Notes: generated by a model from the sequence alone, not told the origin. A stretch of 64,000 bases of DNA from Streptomyces sp. CB02056 (GCF_001905545.1 NZ_LIPD01000021.1:1-64000); one strand, 5' to 3'; positions 34,765 through 43,486 are shown, counted from the first letter of the stretch. A program made the numbers and translations.

Positions 34765-35694
34765 ATGAGAGAACGTGGAACCGTCCACATCGCGTTCACC
34801 CCACACGCACCAGGAGCCCCACTGGGCTCCGTCCCGGCCCCCACCACCCCCACCGCCGGGCCGGGCGACGGCACCGTCGCCTTCTACGCCTGGACCGTCC
34901 GCCAGGACCGGCCCGCACCGGTCCGGCCCGTGCCCGGGCAGTCGTGGCGGGCCGAGCAGTCGTGGACGGCCGCGCAGGCGGTCCACGGGCGGCCGGAGAC
35001 CGGCGCACCCGCCGTACGGCCGGAGGAGGTGCCGCCGGGCCACGGCGCCGTGCACGCGATCGTCGGCGACCGGCTGCTGCGGGCCCGCCGGGAGGTCGTC
35101 CTCTGCTGCCCCGGCGGCGACCCGACGGCGGCGGCGCTGGCCGACCTGGTCGTGGCCGAACTGCCGCGCACCGACCCCGCGCTGCGGGTCCGGATCGTCC
35201 ACCAGCACCCCGCGCGCTTCCACCTGCCCACCCAGCGCCAGGCCCGGGCCGCGGAACGGGCCGGCGCCGAGGTGCGGACCACCGGGGAGAGCTGCGGCCC
35301 GCTGCTGGTCGTCGACCGGGAGAGCGCCTTCCTGCCGGAGCGGGGACGGACCGACGGGCTCGTCCTGGTGGACCAGCCGTCGGTGGTGGCCCACCTGGCC
35401 GACTCCTTCGAGACGCTCTGGCACCAGGGCGAGGCCTTCCGCAGCGGCCCGGCCGCCGCCCGCGCCGTCTCGGACGAGCTCCGGACGACGATCCTGCGGC
35501 TGCTCGCCGACGGCCTGAAGGACGAGGTCATCGCCCGCCGGCTCGGGCTCTCGCTGCGCAACTGCCGACGGCACATCGCCGGCCTCTACAGCTCCCTGGG
35601 CGCGGACAGCCGCTTCCAGGCGGGTGTGCTGGCGGAGCGTCACGGCCTCACCGGGACGGCGGCGGCCGCCGCCGTCGCCACCGGAGGCCGCTGA
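34765..35694 (+). CDS. LuxR-type regulator without the N-terminal winged helix
   Basis: 309 residues from ATG 34765 (AGAGGG upstream). The sensor-like and LuxR parts align with the divergent neighbour: RIVHQHPARFHLPTQRQARAAE, LLVVDRESAFLPERG, QPSVVAHLADSFETLW and ILRLLADGLKDEVIARRLGLSLRNCRRHI. Its first 95 residues, however, are a Pro/Ala-rich, probably disordered chain with no TrmB-type helix-turn-helix. It therefore has one DNA-binding domain instead of two and could form heterodimers with, or antagonise, the regulator encoded 156 bp away. The shared intergenic region (34609-34764) should hold both promoters. Confidence 0.75.
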   Translation: MRERGTVHIAFTPHAPGAPLGSVPAPTTPTAGPGDGTVAFYAWTVRQDRPAPVRPVPGQSWRAEQSWTAAQAVHGRPETGAPAVRPEEVPPGHGAVHAIVGDRLLRARREVVLCCPGGDPTAAALADLVVAELPRTDPALRVRIVHQHPARFHLPTQRQARAAERAGAEVRTTGESCGPLLVVDRESAFLPERGRTDGLVLVDQPSVVAHLADSFETLWHQGEAFRSGPAAARAVSDELRTTILRLLADGLKDEVIARRLGLSLRNCRRHIAGLYSSLGADSRFQAGVLAERHGLTGTAAAAAVATGGR

Positions 35695-35805
35695 CGGCCG
35701 GCCCGGGTGCGCCGGCGACACGCCCGGCGTCACACCGCCGTCACGTTCACCCCGGATACTCGGACGGGCCCACCGCCCGCGCCCCGTACGACGGAGGACC
35801 CGCCT

Positions 35806-36519
35806 GTGACCGCCGGCCCCGACCGCCCCACCTTCCTGCTGGTCCACGGCGCCTGGCACGGCGCCTGGTGCTGGGACCCCCTGCGCGCCGCCCTCGCCGC
35901 CGACGGCTGGCGCTCCCACGCCGTGGACCTGCCGAGCTCCGCCGCCCACCCCGAGGGCACCCGGTCGGCGGGCCTGCTGGAGGACGCCGCCGTGATCCGC
36001 GACCACCTGCGGCGGATTGACGGCCCGGTGGTGACGGTCGCCCACTCCTACGGCGGCGCCCCCGCCACCGAGGCCGTCGCGGGCGCCGCCAACGTGGTGC
36101 GGGCGGTGTACGTCTCCGCCTTCCAACTGGACGTGGGCGAGAGCACGTTCTCCTTCCTGGGGATTCCCTCACCGGAGGACGACACGGGCCACACCCCGCC
36201 GGACGTCGCCCATGCCCGCCAGGAGTACTACGCCGACGTGCCCGCCGACGTCGCCGACCGCGCGGTGGCCCGGCTGAGCCCGCAGAGCGTCCGGTCCTTC
36301 ACCGAGCCGGTGACCACGGCGGGCTGGCGCACGGTGCCCTCCAGCTACGTCGTCTGCGACCAGGACCAGGCCCTCGACCTGTCCCAGCAGCACCGGCTCG
36401 CCGCCCGCGCCGACACCGTCCACCGGCTGCCCAGCAGCCACTCCCCGTTCCTGTCCATGCCCGGGGAGCTCGCCGCCCTGCTGGCCCGGATCGCCGGCTC
36501 CGCCACACCCTCGGCCTGA
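35806..36519 (+). CDS. Alpha/beta hydrolase
   Basis: 237 residues from GTG 35806 behind GGAGGA; the open frame back to 35707 lacks homology. The oxyanion motif VHGAWHGAWCWDP (about 11-23), nucleophile elbow AHSYGG (Ser about 82) and C-terminal catalytic-His region LPSSHSPFLSMP are all present, as in small esterases of the salicylate-esterase or hydroxynitrile-lyase type (EstC-like). Cytoplasmic, no signal. It follows the LuxR-type gene on the same strand after 111 bp; whether it belongs to the lanthipeptide locus is open. No substrate is evident. Confidence 0.85.
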   Translation: MTAGPDRPTFLLVHGAWHGAWCWDPLRAALAADGWRSHAVDLPSSAAHPEGTRSAGLLEDAAVIRDHLRRIDGPVVTVAHSYGGAPATEAVAGAANVVRAVYVSAFQLDVGESTFSFLGIPSPEDDTGHTPPDVAHARQEYYADVPADVADRAVARLSPQSVRSFTEPVTTAGWRTVPSSYVVCDQDQALDLSQQHRLAARADTVHRLPSSHSPFLSMPGELAALLARIAGSATPSA

Positions 36520-36526
36520 CGTCAAT

Positions 36527-36544
36527 CCCCTTGTTGACAAGGGG
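36527..36544. promoter_or_regulatory. 18-bp inverted repeat, CCCCTTGT/ACAAGGGG
   Basis: CCCCTTGT (36527-36534) mirrors ACAAGGGG (36537-36544) around TG, directly after the hydrolase stop and AT-rich for this genome. It may be an operator or part of the termination region with the hairpin at 36562. There is no nearby start codon that it clearly controls. Confidence 0.35.
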
Positions 36545-36561
36545 TGTTGGCGGACACGCCA

Positions 36562-36589
36562 GGGTGGTCCGGCTCGTGCCGGACCACCC
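36562..36589. terminator. Hairpin terminator between hydrolase and cupin genes
   Basis: A perfect 12-bp stem (36562-36573 with 36578-36589) has a TCGT loop, between the convergent stops at 36519 and 36608. Confidence 0.7.
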
Positions 36590-36607
36590 CGCCACGGCCC
36601 TCGCCGG

Positions 36608-37030
36608 TCAGCCCGCCTCGGTGCGCGGCTCCAGCCGGGTACCCGTCCGGAGGGTGATCGACATCAGGTCGCTGGGGGCGTCGAGTTCCAACCGGTGCCA
36701 GCGGCCCCGGGGCACGATCGCGGCGGTGCCCGCCGTCAGCCGCACCATCGACTCGGCCTCGCCGGGCTCACCGGCCTCGCTGGGCTCGACCGGGCGGAGG
36801 AAGAGCCGGACGCCGCCGGCCAGACAGCAGACCGCCTCCTCGGCCTCGGGGTGCATCTCCCAGTGGTCGGCGTGGACCTCGGCGTCGCTCTCCACGTGGA
36901 AGGTCGCGATCTGCCAGGCCCCGGCGTCGCCGCCGGTCATCCGCCGCCCGGTGGCCCGGACGTCGCCGTCGGGGTGGATGTGCAGGGCCGAGGAGAACAG
37001 GTCCACGGCCTCGATCGGAGTGGTCGTCAT
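36608..37030 (-). CDS. Small cupin protein
   Basis: 140 residues from ATG 37030. A single cupin beta-barrel is seen: HADHWEMHPEAEEAVCCLAGGVRLFL resembles cupin motif 1 with metal-type His/Glu residues, and PRGRWHRLEL is motif 2 with its His. Such proteins bind metal and may be enzymes or small-molecule sensors. Its ATG overlaps the stop of the MFS gene (ATGA, 37027-37030), so the two are translationally coupled and probably share a substrate, perhaps under the TetR regulator upstream. No specific reaction can be assigned. Confidence 0.8.
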   Translation of the reverse strand: MTTTPIEAVDLFSSALHIHPDGDVRATGRRMTGGDAGAWQIATFHVESDAEVHADHWEMHPEAEEAVCCLAGGVRLFLRPVEPSEAGEPGEAESMVRLTAGTAAIVPRGRWHRLELDAPSDLMSITLRTGTRLEPRTEAG

Positions 37031-38523
37031 GAGCGGGTTCCTTCCAGTCGGTTCTCCGCGCGGTTCCGCGCGGAGCTTTCTGCCGGGCCCTCCGCTACGG
37101 GGGTGAGCGGGTCGGGGAGGCCCGGCGCCTCCGGCCGCCGCCGGGGCAGCACGGCGGCCGCCACCAGCGCGGCGAGGACGAAGAGCCCGGCGGTGACGGC
37201 CAGTCCGGTGGCGTAGCCGTCGTTGAGGGCGACGGGGTCGGTGGCGCCGCCGGTGCGGTGCGCGGCGACGGTGGCCAGGGCCGCCAGGCCGACGCAGCCG
37301 CCGAGTTGGCGCGAGCTGTTGAGCAGGCCGGAGGCCATCCCGGCCTCGCGGGCGGCCACACCGGTGGTCCCGGCGGCGGCGACCGGGGCCAGGACCAGTC
37401 CGGTGCCGACGCTGGTGACCAGCGACGGGCCGAGGACGTCGGTGAGGAAGCCGCCGTCCGGGCTGATCAGCGCGAACCAGGCCAGGCCCGCGGCGGCCAG
37501 CACGGCCCCGGGCACCAGGGCGGCCCGCGGAGTGCGGCGCGCGACGACGCGGGTGGCGAGCACGGTGCCCGCGACCAGTCCGGCCGAGAAGGGCAGGAAG
37601 GCGAGGCCGGTGGCGGCGGCACCCAGGCCCAGGACCTGCTGGAGGTAGAGCGAGACGAAGTAGAAGGCGGTGAACTGCCCGGCTGCGGCCAGGAACACCA
37701 GCACGTTGGCACCGGCCACCCAGCGGCTGCGCAGCAGGCCGAGGCGGAGCAGCGGCGCGGCGGTCCTGGCCTCGGTGACGGCGAAGGCGGCCAACAGGGC
37801 GCCGGCGGCGGCGAGCGTCCCCAGGGTGGCCGGGGCGCCCCACCCCCGGACGTCGGTACGGACCACGCCGAACACCAGCAGCCCGATCCCGGCGGTCGCG
37901 AGGACGGCGCCGAGCACGTCCGGCCGCCCCCGCCTCACCGGCCGTACGGACCGCTCGGGCCGCGCCTCGGCGGGCAGCAGGGCGAGCGCCGTCGCCACGA
38001 CGGGCAGGTTGACCAGCATGACCCAGCGCCAGCTCGCGTACTCGGTCAGCAGCCCGCCCGCCAGCACCCCCAGGGCGCCGCCGGCGGCGTTCGTCGCGCT
38101 CCACACGCCGAGCGCGCGCACCCGCCCGGGCCCTTCGGTGAACGTGGTGGTGAGCATCGCGAGCGCGGCCGGGGCGGCCGCCGCGGCGCCCACACCCTGC
38201 CCGGCGCGGGCGGCGACCAGCTGCCAGGGCTCCTGGGCCAGCCCGCCGCCGAGCGAGCAGAGGCCGAAGACGGCCAGGCCGAGCAGGAGCAGCCGGCGCC
38301 GTCCGTACAGGTCGCTCGCGCGTCCGCCGAGCAGCAGGAGCCCGCCGAAGGTGAGCGCGTAGACGTGCACGACCCAGGAGAGGTCGAGCGGGGCGAATCC
38401 CAGGTCGGTCCGGATCGCGGGCAGGGCGACGTTGACCACCGACATGTCCAGGGCGAAGACGAACTGGGCGACGGCCACCGCCGCCAGCACCCGGCCGGGG
38501 CGCCCCCGTGAGTTTTTGTACAT
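37027..38523 (-). CDS. DHA2-type MFS efflux transporter
   Basis: 498 residues from ATG 38523, with about fourteen hydrophobic helices. QFVFALDMSVVNVALPAI is the classic first-helix motif of DHA2 drug:H+ antiporters, and the loop GGRASDLYGRRRLLLLG is MFS motif A. No good ribosome site precedes ATG 38523; a GTG at 38490 would remove 11 residues and may be the real start, because an operator-like palindrome covers 38523. The next gene (cupin) overlaps its stop by four bases. Divergent from a TetR gene, it is a probable regulated drug or metabolite exporter. Confidence 0.85.
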   Translation of the reverse strand: MYKNSRGRPGRVLAAVAVAQFVFALDMSVVNVALPAIRTDLGFAPLDLSWVVHVYALTFGGLLLLGGRASDLYGRRRLLLLGLAVFGLCSLGGGLAQEPWQLVAARAGQGVGAAAAAPAALAMLTTTFTEGPGRVRALGVWSATNAAGGALGVLAGGLLTEYASWRWVMLVNLPVVATALALLPAEARPERSVRPVRRGRPDVLGAVLATAGIGLLVFGVVRTDVRGWGAPATLGTLAAAGALLAAFAVTEARTAAPLLRLGLLRSRWVAGANVLVFLAAAGQFTAFYFVSLYLQQVLGLGAAATGLAFLPFSAGLVAGTVLATRVVARRTPRAALVPGAVLAAAGLAWFALISPDGGFLTDVLGPSLVTSVGTGLVLAPVAAAGTTGVAAREAGMASGLLNSSRQLGGCVGLAALATVAAHRTGGATDPVALNDGYATGLAVTAGLFVLAALVAAAVLPRRRPEAPGLPDPLTPVAEGPAESSARNRAENRLEGTRS

Positions 38524-38532
38524 GTATAGAAA
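38513..38532. promoter_or_regulatory. TetR-type operator over the MFS start
   Basis: TTTTTGTACATGTATAGAAA is a 20-bp imperfect palindrome (16 of 20 symmetric) around ACATGT and strikingly AT-rich here. It lies 48 bp from the TetR start at 38581 and overlaps the annotated MFS ATG (38521-38523). It is a likely operator for the divergent TetR/MFS pair. Confidence 0.6.
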
Positions 38533-38580
38533 GTAACCCCGGGCGATCCCCACTGTCGAGTCCCGGGTGATGATGGGGGC

Positions 38581-39294
38581 ATGCAGCAGCCCTCCACCCC
38601 GCCGTCCGCCACCCCCCAGTCGGCCGGAGCGCAGCCCGCCGCGCGGCGCAAGGCCACCGGTCGGCCTCCCCGCATCTCCCGGGAGGAGGTCGTCACGGCG
38701 GCCCGCCGGATCGTGGACGAGGAGGGCGTCGAGCGGCTGACCATGCGCCGCCTGGCCGCCGAGGTCGGCAGCACGCCGATGGCGCTCTACCACCACGTCC
38801 GCGACAAGGAGGAGCTGCTCGTCCTGCTGCTGGACGACTACGCCGCGCGGACACTGCGACCGACCGCGCTCCCGGCCGAGCCGCGCGCACGGGTCGTCGC
38901 CGCGGCGGCCGCCATCCACGAGGCGCTCGCCGCCTGCCCGTGGATCGTGGAGGTGCTGACCGGGGACAGCCTGATGTCCGCCCACTCGCTCTGGTTCGTC
39001 GAGCAGATCGTCGACGGCCTGGTGGCCTGCGGCCTGTCCCCGGAACGGGCCGTCCAGGGCTACCGCGCCATCTGGTACTACACGGCCGGCGAGATCATGG
39101 TCCGCACGTCGACGGCCCGCCGCCGGCCCGCCGACGACCGCCCGACCCACCGTCAGCAGGTCTTCGCCGACCTCGACCCGGAGCAACTCCCCCGTCTGGC
39201 CGGGCTCGCGGACCGCTGGGCGCCGCTCACCGCCCAGGACACCTACCGGGACGGCCTCGACGCCCTGGTGGACGGCCTGCTCGCGGCCCGCTGA
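38581..39294 (+). CDS. TetR/AcrR-family repressor
   Basis: 237 residues from ATG 38581. The TetR HTH is canonical (about 33-80: ISREEVVTAARRIVDEEGVERLTMRRLAAEVGSTPMALYHHVRDKEELL). The ligand-binding part (about 85-235) has the TetR_C helices, with WFVEQIVDGLVACGLSPERAVQGYRAIWYYTAGEI. It is divergent from the MFS-cupin operon, and the palindrome at 38513-38532 between them is its likely site, so it should repress export until a ligand binds. Confidence 0.85.
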   Translation: MQQPSTPPSATPQSAGAQPAARRKATGRPPRISREEVVTAARRIVDEEGVERLTMRRLAAEVGSTPMALYHHVRDKEELLVLLLDDYAARTLRPTALPAEPRARVVAAAAAIHEALAACPWIVEVLTGDSLMSAHSLWFVEQIVDGLVACGLSPERAVQGYRAIWYYTAGEIMVRTSTARRRPADDRPTHRQQVFADLDPEQLPRLAGLADRWAPLTAQDTYRDGLDALVDGLLAAR

Positions 39295-39344
39295 GCGGCC
39301 GCGCCGGCGTCCGCACCCCGGTTACCCCCCGACCAGCGCCCCGG

Positions 39345-40118
39345 CTACTTCCCGACCACCAGGCGGCCGATCGTCCGGCCGAGGAGGCGGGGCGCCAGGC
39401 GCCGGGCGGTCCACATCGCGCGGGTGCCGCGCCCGGGGAAGGCCCACAGCCGACCGCGCGCCAGGGCGCGGTCCATCGAGTCCAGGACCGCTTCGGTGCT
39501 CAACCCGCGGACCCGACCCATCAGTTCGGGGGAGTCGTCGCGCATCCGGTCCAGCATCGGGGTCTCCACCGCGGGCGGGCAGACGCACACGACCTGGATC
39601 CGGTCCTTCCGGTGCTCGGCCGCGACGGTCTCGGCCAGGAAGTGGACCGCCGCCTTCGCCGCCCCGTACGCCCCGCCCATCGGCACCGGCACCCAGCCCG
39701 CGATCGAACCGAGGATGACCACCTGGCCCCCGCCCCGGGCGGCCATGGCGGGGACGACGGCGTGCACCAGGCGGAGCGTGCCGCCGTACACGGTGTCCAT
39801 CACCCGGAGGGTGTCGGCCGCGTCCCGGTCCAACAACCGGCCCATCGCGCCGACGCCCACGCAGTGCACCAGCCGCCGGGGCGGGCCCAGTTCGCGGCCG
39901 ACGTCCCGGACCACGGCGGCGACCGCCGTACGGTCCGTGACGTCGCAGACGAACGGGCGCGCCCCGGGAGCCTCCCGCACCAGCCCCTCCAGACCGGCCG
40001 CGTCGACGTCGACCGCCGCGACCGCCCAGCCCGCCCGGGCCAGCCGCAGCGCCGCCGCCCGGCCGATCCCGCTGGCGGCACCGGTGACGATCGCCACCTC
40101 TCCCGGTACGGACGCCAT
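39345..40118 (-). CDS. Short-chain dehydrogenase/reductase
   Basis: 257 residues from ATG 40118. It has the Rossmann dinucleotide motif TGAASGIGRAAALRLA (about 12-27), acidic VAAVDVDAAG after strand 2 (NAD preference is possible), CVGVGA in place of the usual NNAG, catalytic Ser in ILGSIAGWVPVP and the YGAAK Tyr/Lys pair (about 150). The C-terminal part is long and basic (RALARGRLWAFPGRGTRAMW). A classical SDR by length. It stands alone, convergent with the TetR gene; substrate unknown. Confidence 0.85.
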   Translation of the reverse strand: MASVPGEVAIVTGAASGIGRAAALRLARAGWAVAAVDVDAAGLEGLVREAPGARPFVCDVTDRTAVAAVVRDVGRELGPPRRLVHCVGVGAMGRLLDRDAADTLRVMDTVYGGTLRLVHAVVPAMAARGGGQVVILGSIAGWVPVPMGGAYGAAKAAVHFLAETVAAEHRKDRIQVVCVCPPAVETPMLDRMRDDSPELMGRVRGLSTEAVLDSMDRALARGRLWAFPGRGTRAMWTARRLAPRLLGRTIGRLVVGK

Positions 40119-40255
40119 CTGTCACGCTCCCAAGGCCGCGAGGAGTACCGGACACGCTCCCGGCGCCGGAGGCCGGCCTCCCCCATCTCCCGCGCCGACC
40201 GGTGCCTACCCGGTCGATGCCCCGCCAACTCCCCTCCCCCGAAGGAACATCGACC

Positions 40256-41056
40256 TCAACCGTTGCCGAAGAAGCCGAGCGCCCCCGCCCCGCACACCCC
40301 GCCGACCCCCATGAACACCGGGGTCAGCACCTTGATCTCCACCCAGCTGCCGGCCCGGAACCGCATGCCCTTCGGCGGCCCGATCGGGTACCAGCGCCGG
40401 CGTCCGATCGGGATCGGCCACAGCACCGGGCAGCCCGAGACGGTCAGCGCGTCGCCCAGGCAGTGCACCAGCGCGCCGAGCGCGATCGGCAGCCCGATCC
40501 AGAGGTACTGCTGCCCGGGCTCCTCGAACAGCCACTGCGAGCCGTTGCCGGGCTTGTCGAGGACCTCCGCGAGCATCCACGCGCTGGTCGCCCCCAGCAG
40601 CCACACCAGGACGTCGCTGGAGACCCGGGCGTGCCGCCACAGCAGTCCCTCGATCGCCAGCACCATGTGCACGAACAGCACCACCAGCACGCCCCAGCGG
40701 CCGCCGTACACGGCCACCGCCGCCGCGCCCGCCCCGCACAGCACCGCCCAGAGCCAGGTGTGCGTCAGCGTCCGGTGGCCGCCCGAGCGCCGCGGGTCGC
40801 CCTTGCCGCGGGTGGCCTTGTACACCGCGTACGAGAGGTTGTCGATCACCTCGCAGAGCGCCCGGGACACCGGCCCGAACGCCCTGGATATCGTCGCCGC
40901 CTTGTGGTCCAGGTCGGGCGCCAGGGCCGCGCCCGCACAGATCAGCGCCCCCGCGAGCAGGACCGGCCAGGGCATCGGCTCCCCCATCCCGGCCGCCGCC
41001 GCGCCCACCCCCAGCCAAGCGGCCGCACCCGACAGCGAATGCGCCGGTCCCATCAT
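40256..41056 (-). CDS. YdjM-type membrane metal-dependent hydrolase
   Basis: 266 residues from ATG 41056; the family normally begins MMGPxHSLSG, so the GTG at 41113 is judged too early. Metal-site motifs are present: GPAHSLSG near the start, LAPDLDHKAATIS (about 50) and GGHRTLTHTWLW (about 100). Six or so membrane helices (AVLCGAGAAAVAVYGG, VLVVLFVHMVLAIEGL and others) and a late HCLGDALTVSGCP complete the DUF457/YdjM pattern. Known family members are poorly characterised, some being phosphatases of the inner membrane. No operon partner. Confidence 0.8.
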   Translation of the reverse strand: MMGPAHSLSGAAAWLGVGAAAAGMGEPMPWPVLLAGALICAGAALAPDLDHKAATISRAFGPVSRALCEVIDNLSYAVYKATRGKGDPRRSGGHRTLTHTWLWAVLCGAGAAAVAVYGGRWGVLVVLFVHMVLAIEGLLWRHARVSSDVLVWLLGATSAWMLAEVLDKPGNGSQWLFEEPGQQYLWIGLPIALGALVHCLGDALTVSGCPVLWPIPIGRRRWYPIGPPKGMRFRAGSWVEIKVLTPVFMGVGGVCGAGALGFFGNG

Positions 41057-41196
41057 GTCCGTACACCACCGATCCTCATCAGTTCCGTCCTCACCGCGAG
41101 GACCTGAGTTCACGGCAGCCTATCCGTCCAAGATCACCGGGCCCGCGCCCGTCCCGTGCGCCCCCACCCCGGCGCGAGCCCTCCAGCCCGCGCCGG

Positions 41197-42018
41197 TCAG
41201 GCCAGGGCCTTCTCCAGCGCGGCGAGGTAACTGCGCATCAGGTGGTCGCGGATGCCCTCGCCGTCCGGGGAGAACGCCGCGGCTCCCAGGCCCTTGGCCC
41301 GGTCGGTCAGCGCGGAGACCAGCGGGACCTTCTCCTGGACGCGGCCCGCGGAGTCGATGTGGCGCAGCGCCTCGACGTGGGTGAAGGCGGGCTCCGGGGG
41401 CAGCTCGGGGACGATGTCGTTGCCGTGCACGAAGCGGTAGGTGCGCCCGCGCAGGCCCTTGTCGTACGCGGCGGCGAGCAGCCGGTCGCAGGTCCGGGGC
41501 TGGCCGTAGGTGTAGACGCCGTCGGCCGCCAGGCTCGGCTCCTCCAGGTCGAGCCGGGCGGCGGCGAGCATGGCGAGGGCGCCGCCGAGGCTGTGGCCGG
41601 TGAACCACACGGTCTGGTCGCCGGTCCGCAGGTCGGAGAGGGCCTTGGCGACGTCCGGGTAGACGGATTCGAGGGCCTCGGCGAAGCCGTAGTGGACGTA
41701 GCCCGTCCGGGCGGGGCCCGGCCAGGGCGGGGTGGTGGAGTCGGTGAGCCAGTCGCGGATCTGCGCGGGCTCGGTGCCGCGGAACGCGGTGACGATCATG
41801 TTGTCGCCGGCCATGGTGTAGGCCTGGGTGTCCTGCAGCGGGAACGGCGGGGTGAAGCGCGTCTGGTGGTGGCGCACGGCGTCGAAGCCCCAGGTGCGGG
41901 CCTGCTCCTCGATCGCGGCCTCGTCCTGGTAGGCGAGTTCGGCGGCCTTGGCCAGCCAGTACGCGTGCGGGAGGCTGTAGCCGGTGGCGTGCTGGTCGAA
42001 GTCGGTGGGGACGGCCAT
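41197..42018 (-). CDS. Class 3 lipase family protein
   Basis: 273 residues; ATG 42018 has AGGAG upstream. The class 3 lipase core is clear: IVTAFRGTEPAQIRDWLTD (oxyanion strand), VHYGFAEALESVYPDV, nucleophile elbow FTGHSLGGALAMLAA, the Asp loop RFVHGNDIVPELPP and the C-terminal His in GIRDHLMRSYLAAL. There is no signal peptide, so it acts in the cytoplasm unless exported in another way. Fungal-type lipase 3 proteins hydrolyse acylglycerols or other esters. It stands alone between two minus-strand genes. Confidence 0.85.
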   Translation of the reverse strand: MAVPTDFDQHATGYSLPHAYWLAKAAELAYQDEAAIEEQARTWGFDAVRHHQTRFTPPFPLQDTQAYTMAGDNMIVTAFRGTEPAQIRDWLTDSTTPPWPGPARTGYVHYGFAEALESVYPDVAKALSDLRTGDQTVWFTGHSLGGALAMLAAARLDLEEPSLAADGVYTYGQPRTCDRLLAAAYDKGLRGRTYRFVHGNDIVPELPPEPAFTHVEALRHIDSAGRVQEKVPLVSALTDRAKGLGAAAFSPDGEGIRDHLMRSYLAALEKALA

Positions 42019-42224
42019 GGGGGCGACTCCTGTCGGGTCGACGGAAGGGACGGCGGGCCTGCCCCAGGGCCCGGCCGACGCCCTCCACCGGGCGCGCACC
42101 GTAACGCCCTGGCGACCAAGGGTGACGCTACCGCCCGCGCGGTTCGTGGGCGACCGGGCACACCGCCGCCCGCCTTCCCTCCCCGGGCACCCACCAGCGG
42201 TGACACCCTCCCGTCCGACCCCCG

Positions 42225-43442
42225 TCAGCTCGCGGGCCGGGCGGCCCCGGCCAGGGTGGTGTCCAGCCAGTCGAAGGCCACCTGGTGGAGGCGGAACATG
42301 GCGCCCATGTGGCAGTGCTCGCCCGCGCCCTCGGCCTCGGGCAGGGTGACGAGCGTGTGCGGGCAGGTCAGCGCGGCCTGGACCTGCTGGGGCTGGCCGC
42401 GGAAGAACTGGTCGTTCTCGGCGTCCAGGACGAGGGTGGGGCAGTCGATGAGCCGGGCGACGCCGTCGAGGGTGTAGTCGGCGGTACGGCGGATGTAGTC
42501 CGCCACCGACGCGGCGCCGAACGTCCACACCCCGTTGCGCAGCGCCCAGCGCACCTGGGTGCTCACCTGCATGAACAGGCCCATGACTGGCTCCACGAGG
42601 TCGTCCCGGCCGGCCTCGATCCACTCGCGGAGGAACGGCGGCAGGAACCGGTCGTGGGCCTCCCGGTAGTTGCAGAGGCCGTCGTCCAACACCAGGGCGG
42701 CCAGGCGGTGTTCGTGGGCGGCGGCGCGGGCGGCCAGGTAGCCGCCGAGGCTGTACCCGAACAGGACCAGCCCGTCGGCGGCGATCTCGGGGCAGGTCAG
42801 CGCGTAGTCGACCACCGGGGTCACCACGGCCTCCCAGTCCGGCCGGAAGACCAGCTGCTGCTCGCGCAGCACCGCGCCCTGGCCCGGCCCGTCGTAGGCG
42901 AGGACGTTGTAGCCGCGGCGCAGCGCGGCCGCGGCGACGGCGAAGTACGCCTCCTCCAGCGTCGAGTCGAAGCCGCTGGTGAACAGGACGGTGGGGCGCT
43001 GGGCGCCGGAGTCGTCGACGAGGAACAGGTAGCCGGGCAGGTGCGCGCCCTCGTAGGGAATGGCCACGGCCTCGACGGGGGTGTCCATCAGGGCCGCCGC
43101 GGCGGCGAAGGTCTCCCGGGAGAGGGCGGACAGGCCCTTGGCCTCGGGGTCGTTCGCGGGGTCGTCGCGGCGGTAGAACTCGGCGGTGCGGTAGTAGTTC
43201 GACGCGCGCAGCAGGGCCTCGCGGGCGCTGACCCGGTGCCCGGCCGCCAGGGCGCGGCTGCCGATGCCGTGGACGCGCTCCGCGGTGGCCTTCCACTCGC
43301 GCAGCCAGGCCTCCTCGTCGCCCTCGCCGATGTTCCGGGCGGTGGCCACGACCTCGCCCAGGTCGGCGCCGCCGTAGGCGGCGAATCCGGCCGCCCGAAG
43401 CGTCTCGAAGGAGAAGGACTCGTCCTCGAAGAGGAATCGCAT
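42225..43442 (-). CDS. Alpha/beta hydrolase with helical N-terminal domain
   Basis: 405 residues from ATG 43442. A helical N-terminal part (about 1-125, with WLREWKATAERVHGIGSRALAAGHRVSAREALLRASNYYRTAEFY) precedes the hydrolase core (PTVLFTSGFDSTLEEAYF, LAYDGPGQGAVL, nucleophile GYSLGGYLAARAA, acidic VLDAENDQFF, His GEHCHMGA). This plan matches the 2,6-dihydropseudooxynicotine hydrolase group, which includes C-C bond hydrolases and fungal pigment enzymes. It is divergent from a TetR gene, with two operators in the 106-bp gap, one of them 22 bp from its start, so it is probably the main target of that repressor. Confidence 0.85.
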   Translation of the reverse strand: MRFLFEDESFSFETLRAAGFAAYGGADLGEVVATARNIGEGDEEAWLREWKATAERVHGIGSRALAAGHRVSAREALLRASNYYRTAEFYRRDDPANDPEAKGLSALSRETFAAAAALMDTPVEAVAIPYEGAHLPGYLFLVDDSGAQRPTVLFTSGFDSTLEEAYFAVAAAALRRGYNVLAYDGPGQGAVLREQQLVFRPDWEAVVTPVVDYALTCPEIAADGLVLFGYSLGGYLAARAAAHEHRLAALVLDDGLCNYREAHDRFLPPFLREWIEAGRDDLVEPVMGLFMQVSTQVRWALRNGVWTFGAASVADYIRRTADYTLDGVARLIDCPTLVLDAENDQFFRGQPQQVQAALTCPHTLVTLPEAEGAGEHCHMGAMFRLHQVAFDWLDTTLAGAARPAS

Positions 43443-43463
43443 GGTGCACTCCCGGGGTCTTGG

Positions 43464-43486
43464 CGAGACGGAACTGTTCCGTCTCG
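43464..43486. promoter_or_regulatory. Perfect TetR operator, primary site
   Basis: CGAGACGGAAC (43464-43474) and its exact mirror GTTCCGTCTCG (43476-43486) flank a central T, giving 11-bp perfect arms. It lies between the divergent hydrolase and TetR starts. Confidence 0.75.

Noticed and set aside
40118..40255. Possible extra small gene between SDR and membrane hydrolase
   Set aside because: Only short frames without ribosome site or start; best seen as a promoter region for the SDR gene.
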